Origin: Primula veris
Taxonomy: Eukaryota > Streptophyta > Magnoliopsida > Ericales > Primulaceae
Direction: 5' to 3'
Length of the DNA: 64,000 bases
Assembly: GCA_963682055.1 (NCBI GenBank)
Contig: OY821740.1
Coordinates: 39,080,795-39,144,794, forward strand
The notes under the pieces: generated by a model
The model's database searches: none
The model's input: only the letters and a program-made list of their open reading frames with translations
What the model was told of the DNA's origin: nothing
In this document: positions 33,501-44,117 of the stretch, piece by piece
Position numbering within the stretch: position 1 is the first letter of the stretch
Layout of the letters: each line of letters starts with the position of its first letter
Made by a program: the position numbers and the translations under genes

Positions 33501-36500
33501 ATATAGCTTGCTCCTAAAGCAAAATTTCCGATCCAACCATTTTGTTTGAGCTGCAAAACACAAATTACAGTTAAATTTTATATGACAAAATAAAAAAGCG
33601 AGCCTCAAATGAGATGGCAAAAACAAAAGGGGATACCTTTAAAGGTGGAGCCGAGTAGATGTAGGATAGCAGTGATCCACCTACAGCGAGGTAAAATATA
33701 ATAGGAAAATCATGTCCAGCCTGTAGAGGAAAATTTTACTTATTTGATAACTATCTGAAAAGTTTAATGTCAAAAATTTGTCCGTGGTCAAAAGAACCTA
33801 CCCACACATCCAATACACCAGCGATCCCAAGTCCTCCCAATAGCAACACCCAAATTTGTGTAATTACCTAAAATAATAAACAAAAACAATTTTAAGAACT
33901 TACCAATCTACTTCCGTGTTCAGTTGTTTGGTTGCAAATTGTAAGCTCGGCTTTTTTGCCTAAAAGCTTTTGGTTGACCAGTTTAAAACCTAAGCTTTTC
34001 TAATATTTTATAGTTTGAAAAGCTAGAAGTTTTACGCTGGAATTTCAGCTTTTTGTCCAACTTAAAAAAAAAATCGAGCCTATGTGCTTAAAAGTTGCAA
34101 CCAAACAAACTTCAAGAAATGATTATTGCTGCTTAAATGTGTTTTACCTCGCTCTCGGATATAGCCCCTGAAGGAATAGGACGATAAGGTTCGTTAATGG
34201 CATCAATGTCTCTGTCATACCAATCATTGAGAGTCTGAAAATGAAGAAGGCACAAATTGTTATTTTAATTTTAGAAGCAGTAGAGTAAACGAAAAACTAG
34301 CAATCAATTTAACCTTAAGAGTTATGTACCTGAGTATAGCCAGTGAGACAAGGGCCAGACATCACCATACAAAGAATTGATTTTGCAACATCCTCCGGAG
34401 TCCAATGGAAATTTCCTGCAAAATCGACATATTTGGACAAAAGTTTCTCATGAGAGATGTTTTTTCAAGGAGATGCTCAGCCCAGATCTCCTTATGATAA
34501 TACAAGTATACAACCATTTTTCTTAATGTGATCATCATAAATATGAATAGAATAAAGCATTATCACAAAGGAAAGCATCACTTGCACGCTAAAACTTACT
34601 AGAGATTGAAATCCTCACTTTGTTCTCAGACTAAAAGATGTAAACTTGTGCAACCTCGCAAAATGAACAATGTTCTTAAGATAGATGGACATCCTAAAAG
34701 TGGAGTTTTCTTCCCTCATGCCTAAAAGTACAGAATATGCAACCATAATGAAACAATAATAGGATCGTTTAGAAAGTACTGTTCATTCTAAGTGTATTAA
34801 ATTTGTTTTCTTAAGCAGCAATGATATAAAAGTAAAAAAAAAAAACTAGGCTCGACATGATTCACCGTTTAACTCAACAACATTCATTGTATAAATGAAA
34901 AAAAGTATTAAACATATGCAGGAGGAAAACAATACTATCATCTTTGAATGCACAAAATTAACTAACTAAACAAATATACCAGAGGCCGCAGCTCCGCAAA
35001 CGACTCCCCAAACCAATGGAGGCCAGGTAACAGGTTTTGTGAGCTGAACACGAATCTTCCATATATCCTGATAGAAAAGGAAAACAGATAATTACATTAT
35101 GCAATTTTGTTTTTGTGGCATATGCTCTACTGCTCTATGTCCCATATCCCATTCACGCGTCCTTTCCTATCTTTCTTAAGTTATATATCAAGCGAATAAA
35201 GGGTTTTCTGAAAATCGTACAATTAAGATTTAAATGATCAGAGTAATCCCAACTAGTGAACAGGCAATATAGCCTCTATCCCTCATTCTAGAAACCCAGC
35301 ACCTTTAAAACGTCCCTCGCCAAACCTTTTAAATTCAACCAAACACAATTTCTATAGTTCTTATTCAACCATGCCTGAAACGTAGACTTGACCAGACAAA
35401 CCTACATCATATTACAATATTCGCACCTCGTCACAATACTTCTTTTAACATCATTGAACCGGGAAAGTACAATACAAGATGGAACGAAGTTCTGGTAAAG
35501 TATTTGACTTGCAATCCTTCTGGTTATGTAAATGGACCACGAAAACTGATTCACATTTGTGTCAAGTACAAAATACCATCAATAATCCCAACAAGAATTC
35601 GTCGAGGCGCTATTTTCACACTTACTAAAAGTACAAAATAATTGAGGAAGAAAACGATGGAGACAAGTGAACTAACCGTCTCTTGCTTGGCACCTTTAAT
35701 GCCCAGAATCTGGTTAAAGCTTGATCCCTCCGCAACTGGCTTATCTACTTTAACTGTCATCACAACATGAATAAGAATGACCTGTCATATAGCTGATAAT
35801 CCTTTCCATAGTTGCAAAAATGTGAAAAACTATTCACCTCCGAAACTCATACCTAAAAACCCATTTACTAGTTGCTTCCTCATTACCAGTAAACTCAGAA
35901 AAATACGGAACAAATCATGTTACATAATTTCAACACACATACTTTTACTGTTCATGATGTTACTTCATACATCTTCTTTCAGAACATGATAACAATATTT
36001 GTACTTTTAAGTGTATTCTTTCCCGAAACTTACTAGTTTCTAATGTCATGTCAACTATAATTTTAATTCTACTAAGGATATTCTGGTTCAGGTAATTAAT
36101 TTAGTCGAGTTTGAAGATCGTTCATGTAATAGTAAAATCTCACTCGTATTTTCCTATCATTTTTTTGATTTGTTATGTGACAATCCCATCCAGTAAGCAA
36201 CTGATCTAAATTATCAATAGTTACCCTGACCATATTCGTTGGTAAGGGAAACGGAAGCATGAAGCTAAACGAGAAATGGAAACGTGAAAAAATGAAAAGT
36301 CTAAATCTAGACGTGAAATAATGGAAAACGGGAAATGAGAAGCGGGGAGCAGGAAACATGGTTTCAGAATTGGGAAAAGAGTTTCCTCGTAACTATGCTT
36401 GTGAGTCGTGACTATAATTATAGGAAAACTCGTTTCCCCTTTTAGAAACCATGCTTCCCGCTTGTCGTTTCTAGTTTCCTTTTCTATCATTATTTCACAT

Positions 36501-37605
36501 TTAAATTTAGAAATTTCCTTTTTTTCAATTTCACGTTTCATGTTCCCGTTTCGCTTCCCGCCGCCGTTTCCCTTCCTGGTAACTATGTTGTTTCTGACTA
36601 CTTTTTCCATATCTAAACAATTATTCGTTGATTCTATTCGATATCCCTAGATAAGTGTCATGTTCCTAACTTAGTAATCAGAAACAAAACTACTATTTTT
36701 ACTATCTCCTTTAGAACCACAAGAAACTAGCACTCAACTTACGGGCCTATTGAGTATAATTTTCAGATAGTACATGTCTTAATTTTTTACATATTACTTC
36801 ATTGATTCTCAAATTTGGGTAATAGTAAAATACTAAAATTCTACGAAGTCATTACTCTCATGATTGCCTTGTTAACGACTATATCTAATATTAGTCTATA
36901 TTTTACCACTAATAATTATTAAAGCAGACTATATAAATAGTCTGTGAGACAATAGTGGACTAATATAATTGACTGCACTTTATTTAATTTGTTCCTATAA
37001 AAAGATTTATGTATGGTCAAAGGACTCTAAATTTATATAGTATCACCAGTAATAATTATTAAAGGGGACTATATAAATTGGGTCCGTGACACAATATATA
37101 GTGGACTGCTATAATATACTGAACATATACTATCGTACTGTAACTATTAATATAAGTCGATCCAAGAAAAATGAAGCTGTCAAATTTTACCAATTTTTTC
37201 CAATTTTAAATTCATTTGTCCGGGATTATATTTATATGCGTATCGCACACACAACTCGTGTCGTGTCGTAGGATTACTAGTGTTTAAATAATAAAAAGAC
37301 AACTATTTCCGTATGGAACTTCTCAAGAGTCGTGTGTGTATACAAAAATCAATAATAACAAAACTTCAAAAAATGAAAAAAGTAAATCAAACCGCCATCG
37401 TCAGTATCGGTCTCGGCTGCTCTAACTGCCAGTCTCCTACCTAAACACAACCAATTTTATTCAAAATTAAAAACCAAAACAAAATAAATATAAAATAATG
37501 AGCTAGCTTTGTATACTTACGAGTGAGTGAAAGAGAATTAGGTGAGTGTATTTTGAGCAGTCTATGCGTAGTACTGGATAACACTGTGTTCACTACTAAA
37601 GCCAT
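30551..37605 (-). CDS. CHLG: Chlorophyll synthase, chloroplastic (CHLG)
   Basis: UbiA-family prenyltransferase of the thylakoid membrane that attaches a phytyl or geranylgeranyl tail to chlorophyllide, the last step of chlorophyll synthesis. Exons from the start: 37521-37605, 37393-37440, 35677-35753, 34980-35067, 34330-34415, 34148-34234, 33802-33867, 33637-33720, 33489-33550, 33001-33076, 32852-32914, 32669-32750, 31642-31718, 31080-31127, 30551-30613. Total 1,092 nt, 363 aa (Arabidopsis is about 387). The first 45 or so residues (MALVVNTVLSSTTHRLLKIH, rich in S, T and R) look like a chloroplast transit peptide. The Mg-diphosphate motifs NDWYDRDID (131-139) and NDFKSVEGD (260-268) are intact. 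Several hydrophobic helices follow, and the protein ends LVTALATNH. All introns are GT-AG and all phases close. Confidence 0.96.
31929..32348. repeat. Direct duplication in CHLG intron 12
   Basis: Two related segments at about 31929-32075 and 32205-32348 share GCTTGCAA-CTTTTA, TCATGTC, AAC-ACAC/GTCGTTGG-TTCAG and CTGGACCAGGA, offset by about 275 bp. They are clearly diverged, so the duplication is old. No coding content. Confidence 0.55.
33924..34108. mobile_element. hAT-like MITE in CHLG intron 6
   Basis: A perfect 14-bp terminal inverted repeat, TTGTTTGGTTGCAA, at 33924-33937 faces TTGCAACCAAACAA at 34095-34108. GCTTTT/AAAAGC motifs inside also pair. It is 185 bp and lacks coding capacity. 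The target duplication is unclear. Related degenerate copies appear in the PDC introns. Confidence 0.75.
36217..36586. mobile_element. Foldback element in CHLG intron 2
   Basis: ATAGTTACC at 36217 is mirrored by GGTAACTAT ending at 36586. Inner blocks AGGGAAACGG, CATGAA, AAGCGGG, CATGGTTTC and GTTTCCTCG all recur inverted, so most of the 370 bp pairs with itself around about 36400. The open frames here are produced by this structure. Probably a foldback or Mutator-like MITE. Confidence 0.75.
36905..37106. repeat. Two-copy direct repeat in CHLG intron 2
   Basis: Segments 36905-36960 and 37044-37106 share TAATAATTATTAAAG, GGACTATATAAAT (GCAGACTATATAAAT in copy 1), GTCTGTGAGACA/GTCCGTGACACA and TAGTGGAC. 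They are offset by about 139 bp. Confidence 0.7.
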
Positions 37606-38543
37606 CTTAGAGAGAGAGTGAGAGAGAGAGAAAGTAGGTGATGACTCTATCACTCTGTATTTTATTTTAATTTTTAAGAATCTTATTTTGTTACTACTAA
37701 CACGTTGGATTAATTAATTATATAAATGGTATGTGTAGTTTCGAAGACAGTTACATTTGGTACGTGTTATTTTATTCTAAAAAAAATGTGTCAATTTGGG
37801 GGGTTTGTTTAGAGAAATTATGTGGTCCTCTTGTTGTCGTACAGAGACGGATTAACCGCTGAATTTAAGCCTATCTAGCTGCGGAAAATAAAATAATAAG
37901 AAGTTTCTTAGTAACCGCGAACGAACTGGAAAGTGTCCAGCTTTAAAATCATGTGGAGCCGTTTGATTTGTAGTTTGAAGAAAACAGTACTGCTTCATAT
38001 TTCATCTCGAATTAATGTGTCATTGACTCAATTTGGGGGTTTGTTTCGATAAATTAACTGTGTGGTCCGTATCTCATATGAGGCAATCTAATCCACACAC
38101 TTAATATTTTTAATTGTTAGTTCACTGTGGGTCCCGAAAATGAATTGTGTGGATGGTCTTATAGGACATATTATTATATCCAAATAACTTCTCGTTTGTT
38201 TAAGCATGTAAATAGTATAACATATTTACAAAAACACTCCGCGAAAGGTATCGATTTTATTTTTATTTGTGAACTTCACCCGGAGTTTCCCCATGAGGAG
38301 GGTTCTTTCATGAGTAAAATGTGGTAGGGAACCTCGCTTATAGTTGCAAGGTGCGAGTATTTTTCTTTTTTCACAAAACAAAAAACAAAAGAAGTGTTTT
38401 ATTTAACTAACAAAAATCCATTAGTTTTGAAAAGAGTAAATACAAAATATTAACTAAAATCTATCTTTGAGTTAATTAAAAAAAAAGTACCAGCTTTTTT
38501 ATTAATTAATTGATTTGAGTTTACTTAATAATGTCACATTTAG
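37606..38543. other. CHLG upstream region
   Basis: It begins with a CT-rich 5' leader (37606-37640, minus strand) and continues as AT-rich promoter DNA. A local duplication, with TCAATTTGGGGG and TTATGTGGTCC-like blocks, occurs at about 37785-37828 and 38014-38068. No clear TATA box and no gene recognised. Confidence 0.55.
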
Positions 38544-39070
38544 TGTTGGAAAAAATCGTAACGGTTTTGAGTTGTGAATGCAATTTAATATTTTAACTTA
38601 TTTCTCCCTATCTATGGTATTGAAGGCATGTAACTTATGACTTGTTTTTGATATAAAAAACATGCATGTATCTAAGTTTTCGAGGAGAAGAAAAATAAAA
38701 AAACAAACACATGGCATACACACATTCACACACAAAACACATATGCATACATATAGAGAGAGAGTACCGCACCACCAGCGGTCCGACCGTGGCTCGGTGC
38801 CGTTTCCGCCAAGTCACATGCGATAGACGTTGTACCTTGGGAACGAAGTGTCCCATTTAGCCAGAAGCAGAGGTGGCGGGGCAAATATCGTTTAAGGAAA
38901 ACTACTTGCAGTTAACTCGTCTCAGACTTTAGTCCATTTCGGTATCATTTACATACTCTTAATTTTAAAGGTTGTAATTGATATTTATATATTTGAGAAA
39001 ACCATTTTCTGTTTATTTGTCCATTTCTTTTTCGTAGAAATTATTGTGTTTATTTACAACGTATTCAACA
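38544..39070 (+). repeat. 5' LTR
   Basis: It is 527 bp, TG...CA, paired with 40812-41329. It carries ATATAAAAAACATGCATG (possible promoter), an ACACA-rich patch and a GC-richer block around 38765-38870. One 6-bp insertion relative to the other LTR lies near its ATTTTAAAGG. Confidence 0.9.
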
Positions 39071-40811
39071 ATCTTAAACGATATTTTTTATGTTTGTACG
39101 TTTGATGCAATAATTTCGGTGTATGGATTTACAGATATTATTTCCGGTATTACCCAAGATAGTTTTTTGAAAAAACCATTTTTCGGACGACTTTTAGTTT
39201 TACGAAATTGGTGTTTCCAGTTCAATTGTCGAATGTGTTTATATACATGTTTGATTTTCTTGTCATGATCTTGGTGATTATATTGTTAGTCACGCTAATT
39301 GAGATTATTGATTTACCCGTTTTCTAAGCATTGTGTTTGGTAGCTTTTCAGAATATATATTTCTGGGACTTTATTAGTTTAGAATTTATATTATCGTGTG
39401 TTACACTTGGCTGTTTGTAGGCTACAGTTATTGAAATTCATTATTTGCATGAATCTCTTAATTATTTTGATAAATATGTATTATCATTGGTTCGGTTTTA
39501 TTGAGATAAAACCTAGATTTTGTTTATATACCTAAACTGTTTATGTGTATGGAGGCTATACATATTTGTGTTTTGAATTGTTATACATGACTTTAGATGT
39601 TTACATATGTAGTAGCATGTTAAGGGTCTATAACTCTAAATACAAAGTTACTGATAAAGTCAATGGCATGTATTTGATAGCGTTGAAATTATTTGATTTA
39701 TAACAAACCTTCTTGAGAAGATCGATGTACTTCTTTGTAATCTTACAAGTTTTAGATTTTAACAATCAAGTGGTTTTACTTGCAGTTGAAACGTATGAGC
39801 TAGATTTTCATTGAATGTGTTTTTAAGTTTCAAACGTAATTATGTCTTTTGGAGTTTCATATGATAGTTACTTTTCTTTACACATGGTTAGTAGTATTTG
39901 ACATGAGTTTCCATGGTTAATGTGTTGTGTTGGCATGGGACCTACTATTTTTCATAAGTAAATTTTTGGCCTTGTAACTTATAAATGAGTTGGCTGTTAT
40001 TTATGCTCTATTGTGTAACATGTATGTTTATGATATATATTATTGTTCGCATATGAGTATATTGATTGCGTTTTGATAATATGTTTTATCATCGTTTGGA
40101 CTTTGAGAAAATATATATTTTGCTTGGTGATGATCTAGGTGGTATAAATGGTTAATCATGGATTTTGTTTTTAGCATGGTGGAATTAGAATAATTTGTCC
40201 TCATGTCTTGAGTGGCTCATTTTCTTCAAATTGGGACTTTGGATGGGTTACTTTGTGTTAGCTATATTAGTTTCCCAGGTCACTTTGAAGTATATGTGAT
40301 GGAAGACTAGAGGTGAAGGAGTCTTGGATTAAGAGGATTAGCGTTGATACAGTGTATCGTTTTGGAATAAATGGTGAGGGTATATATCTGTTTAGGTTTT
40401 TAGACAACAGAACTTTGGTGCTTAGGTGTGATAGTTAATTTAATCCAGTGAGTTTATGTTAAAGGAAAAAATAATATTCACACTTGGTGGAATTATATTA
40501 ACGTTTCTGGAGCAACGTTTGCATGTTGGTGTATGTATGCAGTATGCTTATATCATGTAATGCATAAGTTTTTATAACCATGTTTTATTGGGTGAACTAA
40601 TTAATTACGGTTTTATAATTAATTGGGATTATTGGCTGTTTTAATTCATGAACAATGTGATTAGAGACTTAGATTTATATTGTTAGTGTTTTATACATGC
40701 TTATTATTTGGTGAAATTATAACCTGTTCTTATGCAGTGAATTCTCGTGGTTCTCTCGATTGCATTTAGAATGCATGTTGCATGTCATTTGATTGCATTC
40801 ATGTGGGGGAT

Positions 40812-41329
40812 TGTTGGAAAAAACCGTAACGGTTTTGAGTTGTGAATGCAATTTAATATTGTAACTTATTTCCCCCCATTTATGGTATTGAAGACATGTA
40901 ATTTATGACTTGTTTTTGATATAAAAAACATGCATGTATCTAAGTTTTCGAGGAGAAGAAAAATAAAAAAACAAACACATGGCATACACACATTCACACA
41001 CAAACACATATGCATACATGTAGAGAGAGTATCGCACCACCAACGGCCCGACCGTGGCTCGGTACCGTTTCCGTCAAGTCACATACGATAGACGTTGTAC
41101 CTTGGGAACGAAGTGTCCCATTTAGCCAGAAACAGATGTGGCGGAGAAAATATCGTTTAAGGAAAACTGCTTGCAGTTAGCTCGTCTCGGACTTTAGTCC
41201 TTTTCGGTATAATTTACATACTCTTAAAGGTTGTAATTGATATTTATATATTTGAGGAAACTATTTTCTGTTTATTTGTCCATTTCTTTTCCGTAGAAAT
41301 TATTGTGTTTATTTACAACGTAACCAACA
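40812..41329 (+). repeat. 3' LTR
   Basis: It is 518 bp, directly repeated with 38544-39070 and preceded by the polypurine tract ATGTGGGGGA. It ends CCAACA and is followed by the TTTAG target duplication. Confidence 0.9.
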
Positions 41330-43256
41330 TTTAGTCCATGCATGTTTATTTATGAATGATTTAGTTTTGATTCAAATAATTACAATTCGTTACATAATAT
41401 AGAGTAGTGCATTCTGATTGAACCTATTTTGTTCTGATCTTACACCCCTACTCGCTACTTTCTTTTACGTACCAATATAAATGTCAATACAACTAGCTTC
41501 AACTTTTCATGAACTTATGGGAATATAGGTTTCTAGCATAAGTATATTTCTCATTTTACATTCGTATGATCCTAATTATTGTACCTTATTTATGCGAATT
41601 TTTCCAAACAACCGTCGATTCCATTATTCCCATGTATGGTCTGGTACGTAGTGTGCACTCAAGTGGACCAAGTATTTATTGTTAATAACAATATAACGTG
41701 TAAATAAGTTAATTATATCCATTTCGTAGGAGTGAATGCATGCTAATATGTTGTTTTTTTTTTCCTTGAAGAATCTTGTAATATTTGTTTCTGATGTTAA
41801 TAGCAAATGTCTGAAAAATGGTTTTGAATAATTAAAAAAGTACACAGAAGAAGTAGAGTGACACTCTTTCGTGATGCTTCACATATGTTTATATATATAT
41901 CGTCTTATAAACAGTACCTATAGAATATCCATTTTATAAGTCATCCGTAAACCCAATTATTGCTATAAAAATTACATTAAAATACCACCAACGTGGCCCG
42001 TTTAAATTTCTGCATTTGTCAAAGGATATCAATTAAGATTAGCTATATATTAATCCTAAATAATTACAGGCATGCGTGAAATTGACATTAGGTTAAAATT
42101 GGCTTCATCACCCCTCATATTAAGCAATAATCGATATTTTATCGTGTATATTGATTTTTTCTTTTATCAATTTGAACTTTTAAACACCCCATACAATTAC
42201 AGAAAAAAGAGTTACAATTCCGTCACTGCAAGTTAGTGCTACTTTTTTTACTGTTGCCATGTCACTCAAGTTTTTCTTCTTCAATAAAGGGTCCAATTTC
42301 GATTCCTTATATGGGTTGATATCACAAATGACAAATTATCCATTTATAGTGGAACTACGCATTAGTTAAGCGCACCAACGATAGATATAATTGAACTTAA
42401 TAATTCGTTGAGTGGAAAACAACTCAATAGCCAATAATATTGTACATTTGTGGTTAATGGCATATACAATGTTTAGCCATTTCAATGAAAGATATGGATA
42501 CAATTGTATAGTAATGGTCGGTTGGATCAAATATGTTTGTAGCTTTACACATGGCTATCGATCGAACACATAAAAGAAGATGGTTACATTAATAAGATAC
42601 CAGTATAGACGTGCAATTTGAGGTACAATCTATTAATATTCTCAACAATCTAACTTCCACGTAGATTTAAATTTATTTTCAAGAAGGATTCCGGAGCTCA
42701 TTACGATGGAGAAGACCGGTAGATCGAAGTTATAAAGACTTAAGAAGATAAAATGGAATGGGCTCGAAGTTCAAACCGAAAAATATACGAGACTACCATG
42801 TTCGTCTTTGAGAATTTCAAGAAACTGTTATAATTAGTTATTCCTTTTTTATTATTATTCTTATATATTTTTGATTCATTATGTTATGTTTTTTTAATAA
42901 GGCCTCGTTATCGTTTCATGCGAAAAATAGTTTTTTCACACCAATTATATACAAAAAATAGCTTTTCCCCTATAGAGTACTTTACTAGACTGCATTTATT
43001 TTAAATCACATGCATATAGAAACGCAAAGAAATACTCACACGATTGGATGGATATCAACGAGTGTACATGTATATATATTTCGACGCACTAAAACAAACT
43101 GGTTACATAACTACTTCCGAAATTATACTTTAATCAGTGTACATATATCATGACACTCACTAAATTGAACTAGTTTTATATGTTTAAACGAGTTGCACTT
43201 AAACTATTATAGACAGAAAATAAAAATAAAAAAGTAGAATCATTGCTAATCCGTAT

Positions 43257-43588
43257 TACTACTTCCATTCCAAATTATGAAATTAATTGCCAACTACAAA
43301 TATAAATGCATTTTGGGATGCATAATTTTCGTGACTAAATTGTCAAAATGATAAATTTAGAAAAAAAACTCTTCATTTACTCAAAATTAATTTGAGTAGA
43401 CGAAACTTTTTCCTTATTTGTAATTTTAGCATTTTAAAATTGAGTTTTTTTTTCTCAAATTTGCAATTTTATCAATTTAGGAATAGATATCTAAAATTTT
43501 ATATTTCAACAATTTAAACACGATATATTACCGATCAAAGTTGCACGTACATGCATGGAATCCCAATATTTTAGGACGGAATGAGCAT
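43257..43588. mobile_element. Possible diverged Stowaway-like MITE
   Basis: CTTCCATTCCAAATTATG on the left and, inverted, CTCATTCCGTCCTAAAATAT on the right resemble the CTCCxTTCCGTCC-type terminus. Inner stretches (TCAAAATTAATTTGAG, palindromic AT-rich) partly pair. The ends are weak and the target site is unclear. Confidence 0.4.
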
Positions 43589-43952
43589 TAATTATTTTAA
43601 TGTGAACAATTAAATTGAAAAGGTACCCATCAAAGATTTTTATTTTTTTTAAGAAATTACTAATATATCATTTAACAGGAGAGACTGAATTTTTCAACTA
43701 AAAAAAATATTGTTTCACGTTAAAACCGTAATTCAGTATTACGTTATTTTTTTTATAAATTTTTTATAAAAATAAAAAATAAACCGTAATTTTATTTAAT
43801 TCGGATTTAGAATCGTGAAAACATAGTTTTTTTTTAAGTGGAATAGAGGGCATAAGTGGTCCAATTATCCAAAAGTAGGGTATAAATCCAACGTGTCCGT
43901 ATCCCTCCATAGCCTTTTTCTTTTTTTTTACCTTTCTCCTCCACATTCTCGT

Positions 43953-43964
43953 GTATATAAATAC
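43953..43964 (+). promoter_or_regulatory. Likely TATA box of AMP deaminase gene
   Basis: GTATATAAATAC lies about 155 bp before the ATG at 44118 and is followed by a CT-rich leader (TCTTTCTCTCTCTAAC). An AGGGTTTAA telo-box-like motif (about 44048-44056) and a (CA)n(TA)n microsatellite (about 44060-44098) lie in the predicted 5' UTR. Confidence 0.55.
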
Positions 43965-44117
43965 ATAACCAACTGTTACTACTAATAATAAGTAAACAAA
44001 TCTTTCTCTCTCTAACACACAGTCAGAGAGACTGATAATACTTCACTAGGGTTTAACCCACACACACACTCACATATATATATATATATATATATATAAT
44101 TACATATTTAATAATAA

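Larger units (their letters stand above)
38544..41329. mobile_element. Non-autonomous LTR retrotransposon
   Basis: Two direct LTRs, 38544-39070 (527 bp) and 40812-41329 (518 bp), both begin TGTTGGAAAAAA and end CAACA (TG...CA). By eye they differ at about 28 substitutions plus three small indels, near 95% identity. The element is flanked by a perfect 5-bp target duplication, TTTAG (38539-38543 and 41330-41334). A purine tract, GTGGGGGA, sits just before the 3' LTR. The 1.74-kb interior (39071-40811) has no gag or pol frame, and no clear tRNA primer site follows the 5' LTR. Each LTR has a TATAAAAAAC motif that could serve as its promoter. It must rely on another element for mobility, like TRIM or LARD elements but intermediate in size. 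Orientation is set to plus by the purine tract. Confidence 0.92.
41335..44117. other. Intergenic region upstream of AMP deaminase
   Basis: AT-rich sequence without a recognisable gene. It holds a possible diverged Stowaway-like element (about 43257-43588), a repeat shared with the SCO1 upstream region (about 43690-43800), and then the AMP deaminase promoter and 5' leader. Confidence 0.6.

Noticed and set aside
36096..36650. Overlapping open frames on both strands
   Set aside because: They arise from the self-complementary foldback in CHLG intron 2. The translations are low-complexity and F/S/R-rich.
38635..40811. Possible genes in the LTR element
   Set aside because: The frames are short, AT-rich and lack gag, protease, integrase or reverse-transcriptase motifs.
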